A stretch of DNA of 64,000 bases from Bacillus weihaiensis (GTDB lineage: Bacteria > Bacillota > Bacilli > Bacillales > Bacillaceae), in contig NZ_CP016020.1 in NCBI RefSeq assembly GCF_001889165.1, positions 2,330,501 to 2,394,500 of the forward strand. The letters are read 5' to 3'. Positions 37,838 to 47,800 of this stretch are shown piece after piece. Both the position numbers and the translations under genes were made by a program. Below the pieces are notes generated by a model. The model was not told the origin of the DNA. It saw only the letters and a program-made list of their open reading frames with translations, and ran no database searches. Position 1 is the first letter of the stretch. Every line of letters begins with the position of its first letter.

Positions 37838-38389
37838 TTATTCAGCAAGCCTAACATCTGATAATGGCCAATAAACTAAACTTGTTTCACCCATTACCTC
37901 ATCAATTGGAACTGTTCCGATATGTCTACTATCCTTGCTCTGGCGTCTATTATCACCCATAACAAATAAATGCCCTTCTGGTACTGTAGATTGTCCAATA
38001 ATGCTTTCTAAGTCAAACGCCTCTGTTAAGGGCCCATCAATAAGTTGGTTTTTATACTCATAAAGATAAGGCTCTTCGTATGCTTCCCCGTTAATATAGA
38101 GAGTATCATTTTTGTACTCAACCGTCTCTCCAGGTAAGCCAATAATCCTCTTAATATAATCTTTATCACTAGTAGCATGAAATACCACTATATCAAATCG
38201 TTTTGGTTCACTAAAACGATAGGAAAATTTATTAACTATCATTCGATCCTGCGTATGTAAGGTTGGCATCATAGAGAACCCATCCACTACTATTGGAGCA
38301 AAAAAGAAATATCGAATAACAGCCGCAACAACGACAGCGATTGTAAGGGCCTTTATCCATTCAAACACTTCATTTTTCTTTTTTGTCAT
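37838..38389 (-). CDS. lepB: Type I signal peptidase
   Basis: 183 aa from the ATG at 38389 with AGGTGA upstream; a longer frame to 38422 lacks a site. One N-terminal transmembrane helix (about 10-31), catalytic Ser39 in GFSMMPTL and Lys80 in [12 protein letters not shown], and the box-E motif [14 protein letters not shown]. It cleaves signal peptides at the outer face of the membrane. Like SipS/SipT of B. subtilis it is the short Gram-positive form; which paralogue it matches cannot be told. Confidence 0.95.
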   Translation of the reverse strand: MTKKKNEVFEWIKALTIAVVVAAVIRYFFFAPIVVDGFSMMPTLHTQDRMIVNKFSYRFSEPKRFDIVVFHATSDKDYIKRIIGLPGETVEYKNDTLYINGEAYEEPYLYEYKNQLIDGPLTEAFDLESIIGQSTVPEGHLFVMGDNRRQSKDSRHIGTVPIDEVMGETSLVYWPLSDVRLAE

Positions 38390-38484
38390 GTTTTCACCTA
38401 CTATAGGAATCATTATATCCACAGTTTAGTATACCCAATTATATTGTACCTTTCTCTTTAGACCTATAACATGGAATTACTCTA

Positions 38485-38513
38485 TGAAAAAAGAGCTTGT
38501 TAATTAACAAGCC
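38485..38513 (-). terminator. Intrinsic terminator after rplS
   Basis: Palindromic stem GCTTGTTAATTAACAAGC with an extra pair, followed on the minus strand by TCTTTTTTC. It lies 67 bases after the rplS stop, behind three small hairpins (38530-38574). Confidence 0.8.
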
Positions 38514-38529
38514 CTTCTTCAACTATACG

Positions 38530-38574
38530 GATAGCAATGCTATCACATATATGTGATACTTAGTAGAAACTAAG
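38530..38574 (-). repeat. Three small tandem hairpins in the rplS 3' untranslated region
   Basis: GATAGC-AAT-GCTATC (38530-38544), ATCACATATATGTGAT (38542-38557, sharing three bases with the first) and CTTAGT-AGAA-ACTAAG (38559-38574). All lie between the rplS stop and the terminator at 38485-38513. Dense short palindromes like this may shield the 3' end or mark a small RNA; function unknown. Confidence 0.5.
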
Positions 38575-38579
38575 CAATC

Positions 38580-39012
<433 letters not shown>

Positions 39013-39019
39013 GAGATTT

Positions 39020-39048
39020 ATCATACCATAAAGATATATGACCTGCAA
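39020..39048 (-). promoter_or_regulatory. rplS promoter (sigma-A type)
   Basis: -35 TTGCAG at 39043-39048, 17-base spacer, -10 TATGAT at 39020-39025. It begins 3 bases after the trmD stop. Good match and right distance to the L19 leader. Confidence 0.75.
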
Positions 39049-39051
39049 TAG

Positions 39052-39786
39052 CTAGTTCTCATTTCGCCATTTTTTTAAAAGTTCTTTTTGCTTCTCATTT
39101 AACAGATAGTTTTCTAATAGATCGGGTCTTCTTTGGTATGTTCTTTTTAAAGACTCTTCCTCACGCCATTCAGCTATTTTCTTATGATTTCCTGATAATA
39201 AAACATCAGGAACTTTATAACCTCGGAAATCAGCTGGTCTTGTATAATGAGGGTGTTCTAACAATCCAGAGCTATATGAATCGAGCACTGGAGAATCTTC
39301 ATTACCTAATACACCTGGTAAGAGACGAACAACACTATCCGCAATCACCATAGATGCTAGTTCTCCACCTGTTAAGACAAAATCTCCAATTGATATTTCA
39401 TCCGTTACAAGATGTTCTCTAATACGTTCATCATACCCTTCATAATGTCCACAAACAAAAAGTAGATGTTCCTCTTTTGCGAGTTGCTCTGCCTTCTTTT
39501 GATTAAACCTCTCTCCTTGCGGGCAAACAAGTACTACTTTCGGAGGTGTAGACGAGCTCGTTCGCAGATCCTCAACCGCGTCAAAAATCGGCTGTGGTGT
39601 TAATACCATACCAGCACCACCACCATAAGGATAGTCATCTACATTTTGATGCTTATTAGATGAATAGTCTCGGAAATTTATCACTTGAAACTCTACAGCT
39701 TTCTTTTCCTGCGCTTTCTTTAAAATAGATGAATGTAATATCCCATTAAACATTTCAGGAAAAAGTGTTAAAAAATCAATTCTCAT
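39052..39786 (-). CDS. trmD: TrmD, tRNA (guanine37-N1)-methyltransferase
   Basis: 244 aa. N-terminal [13 protein letters not shown], the deep trefoil-knot SAM site ([45 protein letters not shown]) and a C-terminal [28 protein letters not shown]. It methylates G37 next to the anticodon and prevents frameshifting. The start overlaps the rimM stop by 4 bases. Confidence 0.98.
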   Translation of the reverse strand: MRIDFLTLFPEMFNGILHSSILKKAQEKKAVEFQVINFRDYSSNKHQNVDDYPYGGGAGMVLTPQPIFDAVEDLRTSSSTPPKVVLVCPQGERFNQKKAEQLAKEEHLLFVCGHYEGYDERIREHLVTDEISIGDFVLTGGELASMVIADSVVRLLPGVLGNEDSPVLDSYSSGLLEHPHYTRPADFRGYKVPDVLLSGNHKKIAEWREEESLKRTYQRRPDLLENYLLNEKQKELLKKWRNEN

Positions 39787-40307
39787 TCGTCTAATAACCC
39801 TTCCATAGGCGTAATCACTATCTTCTTGTTTTCTATATCAATTTCCTTAACGATATCATCAATATATGGAATTAAGATGTCCTTTCCTTGTTTTCTTTGA
39901 ACAACCCATACATCGTTGGCACCTGTTGCAAGGATTTCTTTCACTTTACCAATTTCTTGTCCCTCATCAGTATACATTGTACAACCGATAATTTCATGGA
40001 AGTAATACTCCCCTTCTTCCAGCTCTGTTAATTGGTCTTCTGTAATTTTTAAAACTGCCCCTTTATAGCCTTCAACTTCTTCAATAGAATGTAGCCCTTT
40101 AAAGGTTAACAAGTCAAAATTTTTATGCGTACGATGATTTTCAATTACAACTTCTGTTGGCTCTTTGCTTCCTTCTTTGAATATGTATAATATATTTCCT
40201 GGTTCGTACCGCTCTTGTGCAAAATCTGTCTTAGAGATAACTCTCACTTCACCTCTAACTCCATGTGTATTCACTATTTTTCCAACATTAAACCATTGTT
40301 CTGACAT
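39783..40307 (-). CDS. rimM: RimM, 16S rRNA processing and 30S maturation factor
   Basis: 174 aa from the ATG at 40307; GAGGTGA lies 5 bases upstream, while the GTG at 40316 is inside the ribosome site. RimM N domain ([19 protein letters not shown]) followed by a PRC-barrel ([26 protein letters not shown] and [14 protein letters not shown]). It helps mature the 30S head. Sits between ylqD and trmD as in B. subtilis. Confidence 0.97.
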   Translation of the reverse strand: MSEQWFNVGKIVNTHGVRGEVRVISKTDFAQERYEPGNILYIFKEGSKEPTEVVIENHRTHKNFDLLTFKGLHSIEEVEGYKGAVLKITEDQLTELEEGEYYFHEIIGCTMYTDEGQEIGKVKEILATGANDVWVVQRKQGKDILIPYIDDIVKEIDIENKKIVITPMEGLLDE

Positions 40308-40312
40308 TTTTA

Positions 40313-40693
40313 TCACCTCAGACGTATTTGATCAATGATACCATCTTTAATGACAATCGTTTTCTCCTTCATTAGCTCTTCCCAATTGTCACCAACATTT
40401 ATATCAATGATTGCTTCTATCTCCGTTTCTTTCAGCTCACTACCCAATGGAAGTGTATGTACTTGTTTTAATTGAAATTCAACCACTTTAATCTTTTCTT
40501 TACGTTTATCAATTTCCTTTAAGAATTGGGAAGATAACTGTTTACTTACTTTTTCATTCTTCTTGTATTCAAAATATAATTGATCACATTCTTGCTCAAG
40601 CCTACTTTTCTTTAGTTCGAATTGATCCACTAACGCTTGCTTACTTGTTTCAGTTATTATTTGTTTAACTGCAACATGGTGGAGTATCTTCAC
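40313..40693 (-). CDS. ylqD: YlqD family protein
   Basis: 126 aa, soluble and charged. The first two thirds are a predicted coiled coil (about 20-80, with [22 protein letters not shown]), and the end is a small beta domain ([32 protein letters not shown]). Conserved in Bacillaceae between khpA and rimM; function unknown, presumably tied to ribosome or tRNA work by its neighbours. It ends 5 bases before rimM and has a 512-base gap upstream. Confidence 0.88.
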   Translation of the reverse strand: MKILHHVAVKQIITETSKQALVDQFELKKSRLEQECDQLYFEYKKNEKVSKQLSSQFLKEIDKRKEKIKVVEFQLKQVHTLPLGSELKETEIEAIIDINVGDNWEELMKEKTIVIKDGIIDQIRLR

Positions 40694-41170
40694 TTATTGT
40701 TCCTCCCCTATTCAAGCTTTATAGTAGAAAAACTTGGGTTTAAAACAGGCATGACAGAAACCTTAGTTTTTCTTTTTATATTCCCCATAAAGGTTATCTT
40801 TAAGTTTTAAGTTCGTATTATCATTATTGTCTTTAGCTTCATTCTCTCACAACATATACCTGTTAAGCTATTGTAGACGATAGAATTCATCATCCTATTA
40901 AGTCTAAAATCTTAAAGTAGCTTGAACAGCCTTAGGCAAATAAGATGTTCTAAAATTAAAAATTGTTTTTTACCTCTTATATATATAGTAGCTTATGACA
41001 TCAAGCAAGTCTAAGGGCGCGACGTCGTGTAACAACCTCTATACTTGTTTACCTATTAGTGCTTCGGGGGATAGACATTTAATTTCACCCACCAAAAGTC
41101 AGATTACTGGAGCTGGAAGTTGAAACGTAAACGTTTATACACATCCGATGCATCTTTTATTTCCTAAGAA
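40694..41170. other. khpA-ylqD gap, about 480 bases, no gene seen
   Basis: No ORF with a ribosome site. On the minus strand a promoter candidate TTGATG (40999-41004), 17 bases, TATAAG (40976-40981) points to ylqD but lies 283 bases upstream of it. A block at about 41015-41080 is richer in GC than its surroundings (GGGCGCGACGTCG, CTTCGGGGG) and looks like a remnant of something. Near 41128 is AAACGTTTA, a weak cre-like palindrome with no promoter by it. Confidence 0.4.
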
Positions 41171-41173
41171 TGT

Positions 41174-41206
41174 ACAAAAAAGGTGAGGAATCCTCCTCAC
41201 CTTTTT
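41174..41206 (-). terminator. Intrinsic terminator after khpA
   Basis: Arms AAAAAGGTGAGGA and TCCTCACCTTTTT around a very short GGAT-type loop, followed by a T-run on the minus strand; A/T symmetry means it could also act on the plus strand. It directly follows the khpA stop and ends the ffh-rpsP-khpA unit. Confidence 0.88.
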
Positions 41207-41451
41207 CAGTCGTTAATTTCAAGTTGAATTCTTTTAGATGAATTAGATCCCGCTGCATATACAACAGTACGAATTGCTTTTGCTATACGTCCTTGCTTCC
41301 CAATCACTTTCCCAACGTCGTCTTTATGAACTGATAAACGATATGTTAGTTGATTTTCCTTCTCCAGCTCCGTAATTTCTATATGATCTGGTGAATCAAC
41401 AAGCGGTTTAACAATTGCTTCGATTAACTCCTTCATCTTAAGACCAGTCAT
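41206..41451 (-). CDS. khpA: KhpA (YlqC), KH-domain RNA-binding protein
   Basis: 81 aa, a single KH domain with the GxxG loop GKQGR inside DDVGKVIGKQGRIAKAIRTVVYAA. The ATG at 41451 overlaps the rpsP stop (TAATG); there is no separate ribosome site, so translation is probably coupled. An in-frame ATG at 41436 would give the shorter 76-residue form common in the family. KhpA acts as an RNA chaperone with KhpB in other Firmicutes. Confidence 0.93.
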   Translation of the reverse strand: MTGLKMKELIEAIVKPLVDSPDHIEITELEKENQLTYRLSVHKDDVGKVIGKQGRIAKAIRTVVYAAGSNSSKRIQLEIND

Positions 41452-41723
41452 TACTTGCTATTTTTTGCGTTATGGAATTTTTCCATAATGCCTTGTTTAG
41501 AGAACAAGTTACGAACTGTATCAGATGGTTTAGCACCATCCTGCATCCATTTTAATGCTAACTCTTCATTGATTTTAACTTCTGCAGGTTGAACTACTGG
41601 ATTGTAAGTTCCAACTACTTCGATGTCACGTCCATCACGTGGTGAACGAGAATCTGCTACTACAATACGATAAAAAGGAGATTTTTTTGCTCCCATACGT
41701 TTTAAACGAATTTTAACTGCCAT
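41451..41723 (-). CDS. rpsP: 30S ribosomal protein S16
   Basis: 90 aa with the full family pattern [31 protein letters not shown] and [10 protein letters not shown]16 helps 30S assembly. GGAGGTG precedes the ATG, and its own promoter lies at 41761-41789. Overlaps khpA at the TAATG junction. Confidence 0.98.
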   Translation of the reverse strand: MAVKIRLKRMGAKKSPFYRIVVADSRSPRDGRDIEVVGTYNPVVQPAEVKINEELALKWMQDGAKPSDTVRNLFSKQGIMEKFHNAKNSK

Positions 41724-41760
41724 TTATAAAGCACCTCCGAAAATGTTTCAACAAGATAGT

Positions 41761-41789
41761 ATATTATCAAATAAATAATGTGATGTAAA
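41761..41789 (-). promoter_or_regulatory. rpsP promoter
   Basis: -35 TTTACA at 41784-41789, 17-base spacer, -10 TAATAT at 41761-41766 with a TG one base upstream (extended -10). It lies in the 147-base ffh-rpsP gap, 38 bases before the rpsP start. Confidence 0.6.
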
Positions 41790-41870
41790 GGTTTTTTTCT
41801 TGTCAGAAGAAAATTCCTTTGGAAATTTGTTTTTTTAGACAAATATTTCGCCTAAAAACAGGATTTCACC

Positions 41871-43211
41871 CTACATAAAAGGGAACTTCATACCCTTTTT
41901 CTTTCCTTTAGTCATAGATGTCATTTGTTTCATCATTTTTTTCATATCTTCAAACTGCTTTAAAAGTCGGTTGACCTCTTGAACAGACGTACCGCTTCCT
42001 TTTGCAATTCGTTTCTTACGAGATGCATTCATCATTTCAGGATTAATTTTCTCAGCAGAAGTCATTGATTTAATAATCGCTTCAACATGACTAATCTGCT
42101 TTTCATCAACCTGTAGGTTTTTTAACCCCTTCATTTTGTTAGCACCAGGTAACATACCTATGATGTCCTCTAAGGGACCCATATTCCTTACTTGACCTAA
42201 TTGTTCAAGAAAATCATCAAATGTAAAGGATGCTGTTCGCATTTTTTGTTCTAACTCTTTCGCCTTTTCAGCGTCAACATTTGTTTGTGCCTTTTCGATA
42301 AGAGATAAAACATCACCCATCCCTAAAATACGTGAAGCCATTCGTTCAGGATGGAAAGCTTCAATTGCATCAAGTTTTTCACCTAAACCAACAAACTTAA
42401 TAGGCGTATCAGTAACAGAACGGATTGATAAAGCAGCTCCACCACGTGTATCTCCATCTAATTTCGTTAAGACTACCCCAGTAAGTCCCAGTAAATCATT
42501 AAAGCTTTTAGCAACATTTACTGCATCTTGACCAGTCATAGCATCAACTACTAAGAAGATTTCATCTGGTTGTGTAACTTCTTTTACCTTTTCTAATTCT
42601 TCCATCAAGTTTTCATCAATATGAAGACGACCAGCTGTATCAATTAAAACATAATCATGATGCTCAGCTTTTGCGTAATCTAGTGCTTTGGTCGCAATTT
42701 CAACTGGACTAACTTGATCACCTAACGAAAATACAGGCATATCCAACTGTTTACCTAAAGTTTCAAGCTGTTTTATTGCAGCAGGACGGTAAATATCAGC
42801 TGCAACGAGTAATGGACTACGATTATGCTTTTTACGTAAAAGATTAGCTAGTTTTCCAGTAGTAGTGGTTTTACCTGCACCTTGAAGACCAACCATCATA
42901 ATAACAGTTGGTGGACGTTTTCCAACAGCAATTTTGCTTTGTTCCCCACCCATTAGTTCAGCCAGCTCTTCTTTTACAACTTTAATAACTTGTTGACCAG
43001 GTGTTAGGCTTTTCATAACCTCTTGTCCAACAGCTCGTTCACTTACACGTTTAATAAAGTCTTTTACAACTTTAAAGTTTACATCTGCTTCTAAAAGAGC
43101 TAGACGAACCTCTCGCATCATCTCTTTTACATCTGCTTCTGTAACCTTTCCCTTACCGCGTATTTTCGCCATCGTATTCTGCAGTCGGTCGGCTAATCCT
43201 TCAAATGCCAT
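41871..43211 (-). CDS. ffh: Ffh, signal recognition particle GTPase
   Basis: 446 aa. N domain, then G domain with GLQGAGKT at 108-115, DTAGR and TKLDGD, and the methionine-rich M domain at the end (MMNASRKKRIAKGSGTSVQEVNRLLKQFEDMKKMMKQM), which binds the SRP RNA and signal peptides. Together with FtsY it delivers membrane proteins. Follows ylxM by 13 bases. Confidence 0.98.
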   Translation of the reverse strand: MAFEGLADRLQNTMAKIRGKGKVTEADVKEMMREVRLALLEADVNFKVVKDFIKRVSERAVGQEVMKSLTPGQQVIKVVKEELAELMGGEQSKIAVGKRPPTVIMMVGLQGAGKTTTTGKLANLLRKKHNRSPLLVAADIYRPAAIKQLETLGKQLDMPVFSLGDQVSPVEIATKALDYAKAEHHDYVLIDTAGRLHIDENLMEELEKVKEVTQPDEIFLVVDAMTGQDAVNVAKSFNDLLGLTGVVLTKLDGDTRGGAALSIRSVTDTPIKFVGLGEKLDAIEAFHPERMASRILGMGDVLSLIEKAQTNVDAEKAKELEQKMRTASFTFDDFLEQLGQVRNMGPLEDIIGMLPGANKMKGLKNLQVDEKQISHVEAIIKSMTSAEKINPEMMNASRKKRIAKGSGTSVQEVNRLLKQFEDMKKMMKQMTSMTKGKKKGMKFPFM

Positions 43212-43224
43212 AAAATGCCGCCTC

Positions 43225-43557
43225 CTAATCTAATTTCTCAAGTTCATTAAGTAATGCTTCAAACTCTAAAGAATTTTCGATACTTGAAGAAAATTCCCTT
43301 AGTCTACTCATTAATAACTGACGCTCTTGAAATTTTTGAAATAATAATAGCTTTTCTTCATACTGCTCAAGCATTGCATCTGTTCGTTTAATGTTGTCGT
43401 AAACAGCCTGTCTACTAACATTGTATTCTTCTGCAATTTCACCTAAGGAGAAATCATCTAAGTAATATAACGACATATAGCTTTTTTGTTTAGGTGTTAG
43501 CAATGATTGATAAAAGTCAAAGAGATAGGTTAGTCTCGTCGTTTTCTCAAGCATCAT
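43225..43557 (-). CDS. ylxM: YlxM, helix-turn-helix SRP-associated protein
   Basis: 110 aa from the ATG at 43557, 9 bases after AAAGGGG; the frame also holds a TTG at 43566 that overlaps the ribosome site. HTH motif [23 protein letters not shown] at about 38-60, of sigma-70 region-4 type, and a helical C-terminus. Always next to ffh; homologues modulate SRP GTPase activity. Its own promoter lies 45 bases upstream. Confidence 0.93.
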   Translation of the reverse strand: MMLEKTTRLTYLFDFYQSLLTPKQKSYMSLYYLDDFSLGEIAEEYNVSRQAVYDNIKRTDAMLEQYEEKLLLFQKFQERQLLMSRLREFSSSIENSLEFEALLNELEKLD

Positions 43558-43601
43558 GTCGCTCAACCCCTTTGTTAAGTGAATTACCTTTACATCTTAC
43601 T

Positions 43602-43630
43602 AGTCTACATTTGAAGCTTTTCGTTGTCAA
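43602..43630 (-). promoter_or_regulatory. Promoter of the ylxM-ffh operon
   Basis: -35 TTGACA (perfect) at 43625-43630, 17-base spacer, -10 TAGACT at 43602-43607. It lies between the ftsY terminator and ylxM and gives a leader of about 40 bases. Confidence 0.7.
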
Positions 43631-43773
43631 GTAGATTTACCCTTCAAGACTAGACACATCCTTAAATTATTAAGGGCAATTTCTCTAATAGGAGAATGAG
43701 TGATTACACTAATGGGGAAACCGGATGTCAAAGCGTTCATTCACAAGCAATGCTTTTTATCATTTCTTACATA

Positions 43774-43811
43774 ACAAAAAAATGCGACCACCATAGGTCG
43801 CATTTTTTTAA
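43774..43811 (-). terminator. Intrinsic terminator after ftsY
   Basis: Arms AAAAAAATGCGACC and GGTCGCATTTTTTT around ACCATA, with T-runs on both strands. It begins a few bases after the ftsY stop and splits smc-ftsY from ylxM-ffh. Confidence 0.92.
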
Positions 43812-43814
43812 GTC

Positions 43815-44813
43815 TTATTCTTGTTCTTCTTCGATTATTCCAGAAAATAATCCATAAACATATTGATCTGTATTAAATTCTTGGAGGTCGTCCATTTTTT
43901 CACCTAAGCCGACGAATTTAACTGGAATGTCTAATTCACCTTTAATAGCTAAAACAATTCCACCCTTTGCTGTTCCATCTAGTTTTGTTAAGACGATTCC
44001 CGATACGTTAGTTGCTTCTGAGAATTGCTTTGCTTGCGTCATAGCATTTTGTCCGGTTGTAGCATCAAGTACAAGTAAAACCTCATGGGGAGCATCAGGT
44101 ATTTCTCGTTCAATAACACGTTTCACCTTTTCAAGCTCTTTCATTAAATTAACCTTGTTTTGAAGTCGTCCAGCCGTATCACATAATAAAACATCTACAT
44201 TTCTAGATTTAGCTGCTTGAACTGCATCATACATTACTGCTGCTGGATCAGAACCTTCAGATTGCTTGATTACATCCACTCCAACGCGTTGACCCCAAAC
44301 CTCTAATTGCTCAATTGCACCTGCTCTAAATGTATCACCAGCTGCTAAAAGGACAGATTTACCTTCACTTTTTAATTTATGTGCTAGTTTGCCAATTGTT
44401 GTTGTTTTTCCAACTCCATTTACTCCAACAAAAAGAATGACATTTAGACGATTCTCTTCTAGATTGAGATTGCTTCTTTCTGAATCATCATGATTATCGC
44501 CTTCATAGATCTCTACTAATTTTTCTGAAATAACTGCTTGAACTTCCTTAGTGTCTTGAATATTACGTTTTTTCACTTCCATTTTAAGTTCATCGATAAG
44601 GTCCATTACCGTTGAAACGCCAACATCCGCGCTAATCAATAATTCTTCAAGCTCTTCAAAGAACTCTTCATCGACTTTACGATAACGCGCTACGAGATCG
44701 TTCATTTTACCTGCGAAAGAGTCTCTCGTTTTCGTTAAACCTTCTTTGAATTTTTCTGTAACAGAATCTGTTTGCTGCGTAATTTTTTCTTTTAACTTTT
44801 TAAAAAAACTCAT
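43815..44813 (-). CDS. ftsY: FtsY, signal recognition particle receptor
   Basis: 332 aa. A short charged A region, N domain, and G domain with GVNGVGKT at 130-137, DTAGR, TKLDGTAKGG and a C-terminal helix. No transmembrane segment; FtsY binds the membrane peripherally and docks with Ffh. It starts 13 bases after the smc stop, and both probably share a transcript. Confidence 0.98.
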   Translation of the reverse strand: MSFFKKLKEKITQQTDSVTEKFKEGLTKTRDSFAGKMNDLVARYRKVDEEFFEELEELLISADVGVSTVMDLIDELKMEVKKRNIQDTKEVQAVISEKLVEIYEGDNHDDSERSNLNLEENRLNVILFVGVNGVGKTTTIGKLAHKLKSEGKSVLLAAGDTFRAGAIEQLEVWGQRVGVDVIKQSEGSDPAAVMYDAVQAAKSRNVDVLLCDTAGRLQNKVNLMKELEKVKRVIEREIPDAPHEVLLVLDATTGQNAMTQAKQFSEATNVSGIVLTKLDGTAKGGIVLAIKGELDIPVKFVGLGEKMDDLQEFNTDQYVYGLFSGIIEEEQE

Positions 44814-44826
44814 CTTATTCGTCCTT

Positions 44827-47800
44827 TCAAGTTGATTGAACTAATTCTTTTGTTTCCTCTAATCGAACTGAAACGAGCTTTGAGACACCAGACTCTTGCA
44901 TCGTAACTCCATACAAAACATCTGCCTCTTCCATTGTTCCTTTACGATGAGTAATGACGATAAATTGTGTTTCGTGGCTAAACTTTTTTAAATACTGTGC
45001 AAATCTGTACACATTTGCTTCGTCAAGCGCTGCCTCAACTTCATCAAGAACACAAAATGGAACAGGCCGTACTTTTAGTATGGAGAACAATAAAGCAATT
45101 GCAGTTAAAGCTCTCTCGCCGCCTGAAAGCAACCCAAGATTCTGAAGCTTCTTCCCAGGAGGTTGTGCAACGATATCAACACCTGTATTTAACAAATCAT
45201 TAGGATCAGTTAATTTCAGCTCTGCTCGCCCACCACCAAATAATGATTGGAATACAGAACCAAAGTGTGAACGGATCGCATTAAAGGTTTCTTCAAACCT
45301 TTTCTTCATCTCGTCATCCATTTCATCAATAACTTGATAAAGAGTATCCTTCGCTTCTGTTAAATCGTTCCTTTGTTCATTTAAGAATGTAAAACGCTCA
45401 TATACTCGCTCATATTCTTCAATTGCTCCTAAGTTTACCGTTCCTAGTTCATCAATTGCAAGTTTGATAAGCTTAACTCTCTTTCGCGCTTCTTCTACAT
45501 CTAGTTCTAAAGCGTAGTTCTCTTTAGCTCCCTCAAATGATAATAGATATTCCTCACGAAGATGATGTAATAGATTATCAAGCTCTACGTCAAGTCGATT
45601 AAGCTTTACTTCATCATCTTTTAAAAGATCATGAATCTGCTTTTCCTGGCGTTTTAACTCTTTTAATTCACGTTCTTCAAACTCTACCTTTTCATGGAGC
45701 TGAAGGCGTTCCTCTCTTCTGCTTGCAATTAGTTCAATCGTTTTCGTTTTATCATGAAGCTTTTGATTCGCTGCCATTTCTAGTTTTTCTTCACCAGTTG
45801 AGCTTGATGTCATTTCGTTTGAAAGGAGTGAATAATCATCTGCGACTTCATCATATTTTTCTTTCGTTTGAAGTAAATCTGCCTGAAGTCTTTCTACTTT
45901 CTCCTTTTGATTCTCATACATTTGTTGTTTACTTGCTAAGACAATTTTCATTTCCGTAAGCTCTTCCTGTAAAGCACCTTTGGAAGTTTGTTGAGTTGCT
46001 TTTTGTTGAGATAATCGATCAATTTCTTTGTCTAATTTCTCGAGTTGTTCCGCTATAAATTCAAGGCTTTCCACTAGCTCCTTTTTACGCTTTGTACATT
46101 TATCTTTTTCTTCTTCAAACGTTTCAAGTTCAGTATCATAGAGCTTTAAATGATCATTAATATTTTTCTCATTTAATTCTATTTCTCTAATCTCACTTCT
46201 TATCATTTGCTCTTCAAGACGTAATTTTTCACCTTTGGATCGTAAATGATCTAATTCCGAATCCTTACTTACTATTTCTTCCTTACTTTCTTTCACATCA
46301 CGTTCTAATAGAGATGTTTTTTCTTCCATCACTATTAACTTCTCACCTATAGTTTCTAATTCACGCTGGCGTGTTAATAGTGAATTATTCTTTTGTTTTA
46401 CAGCTCCTCCTGTCATAGAGCCGCCAGGATTCACGACATCTCCTTGTAATGTGACTAAGCGATAACGATAATTCATTAGCTTAGCAATCTCGTTAGCACC
46501 TTTTAGATCAGATGTCACAATGACGGTTCCTAAAAGATTGCCGATAATCGTTTTGAATTTCTGATCAAAACTAACAAGGTTTGTCGCGATTCCAACAAAA
46601 GCGGGATGCTTTTGGATTAGGTTTAAATCATGCCCCTGAATTGTACGAGGTTTAATGACAGAAAGTGGTAAAAACGTAGCCCGCCCGTATGAATTCTGTT
46701 TAAGGAATTGGATTGCTTTTCTTGCCACTGCTTCGTCCTCAACAACTACATGTTGCATAGAACTGCTTAAAGCTATTTCAATTGCTGTTTCATATTCTTT
46801 TTCTGTTGTTATTAATTCAGCGACAGCCCCATGGATTCCTTCAAGCTTATCCTTTGCTTTTAATATTTCTTTAACCCCTTGAAAAAAACCTGCATAATCC
46901 TCTTGCATTGATTCTAGTAATTCTTTTCGAGAGCGTGTTTGCTGTAATAGCTGGTAAGCTTGATATAAACCCGTTTCCTTCTTTTGATAGCTATTTTTCA
47001 GGCTTTCAATCTTAGAACTTAAGTCCCGGAATTGTTTTATATGATCGGATAACTTGTTTTCAATAAGTGAATAATGCGCTTCATATTTCTTTCTCTTCTC
47101 ACTTATCTCTTGCCTATCAGTCAAATAACGTTTATTTGACTCTACTAATCTATCTCGTTTAAGTTCTTGCTGTCGAAGCTGATCATCTAAGTAATTGATT
47201 TCATTTCTAGCAGTAGCTTGTTCGTTTAGACGTTCAAAATACTCACTTTTCAACCCTTCAATTACATCCTCTATGTTTTGGTTATATGAGGAAAATAGAC
47301 TTTGTTTCTCTTTTAATTCTTTTTTTATGACAAGTAATTCCTTTTCACTTGTTTCTAAAGTAGATTGCTGGATTTGCTGCTCTTTTGTTAAGTCTTCAAG
47401 TCGCAACTTGAGTTCTTCTATTGTTTTTTCTAATTGAGCCTTGTTTTGATGAGCGTTTTTTTTCCGTTCTTTAAGAACTTCCTTACGACCTTCAAGCTTT
47501 TCTAGTTCTTCACTTGCTAGAAGCAACACCTGTTGAAGATCATTAATCGATTCGTCTAAGGCATTTACATGATCTCTCATTCGTTCTACATCTGCTTCTC
47601 TTTTTTGAATAGCGGTGGTCAGCTTTAGCTCACGATTTTTTCCTTCTTCAACAGATTTCGAAAGAGTTTCATATTTCCCATGTAACTCCTCAATTTCATA
47701 TACAGTTAAAGCAACTTCAATTTTTTCAAGCTCTTCCTTCTTCTCAAGATAATCCTTAGCAATCGATGCCTGAATTTTCAATGGCTCGACCTGTCCCTCA

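Noticed and set aside
41118-41140. cre-like palindrome around AAACGTTTA
   Set aside because: 12 of 14 at best, with no promoter nearby and no likely carbon-regulated gene downstream.
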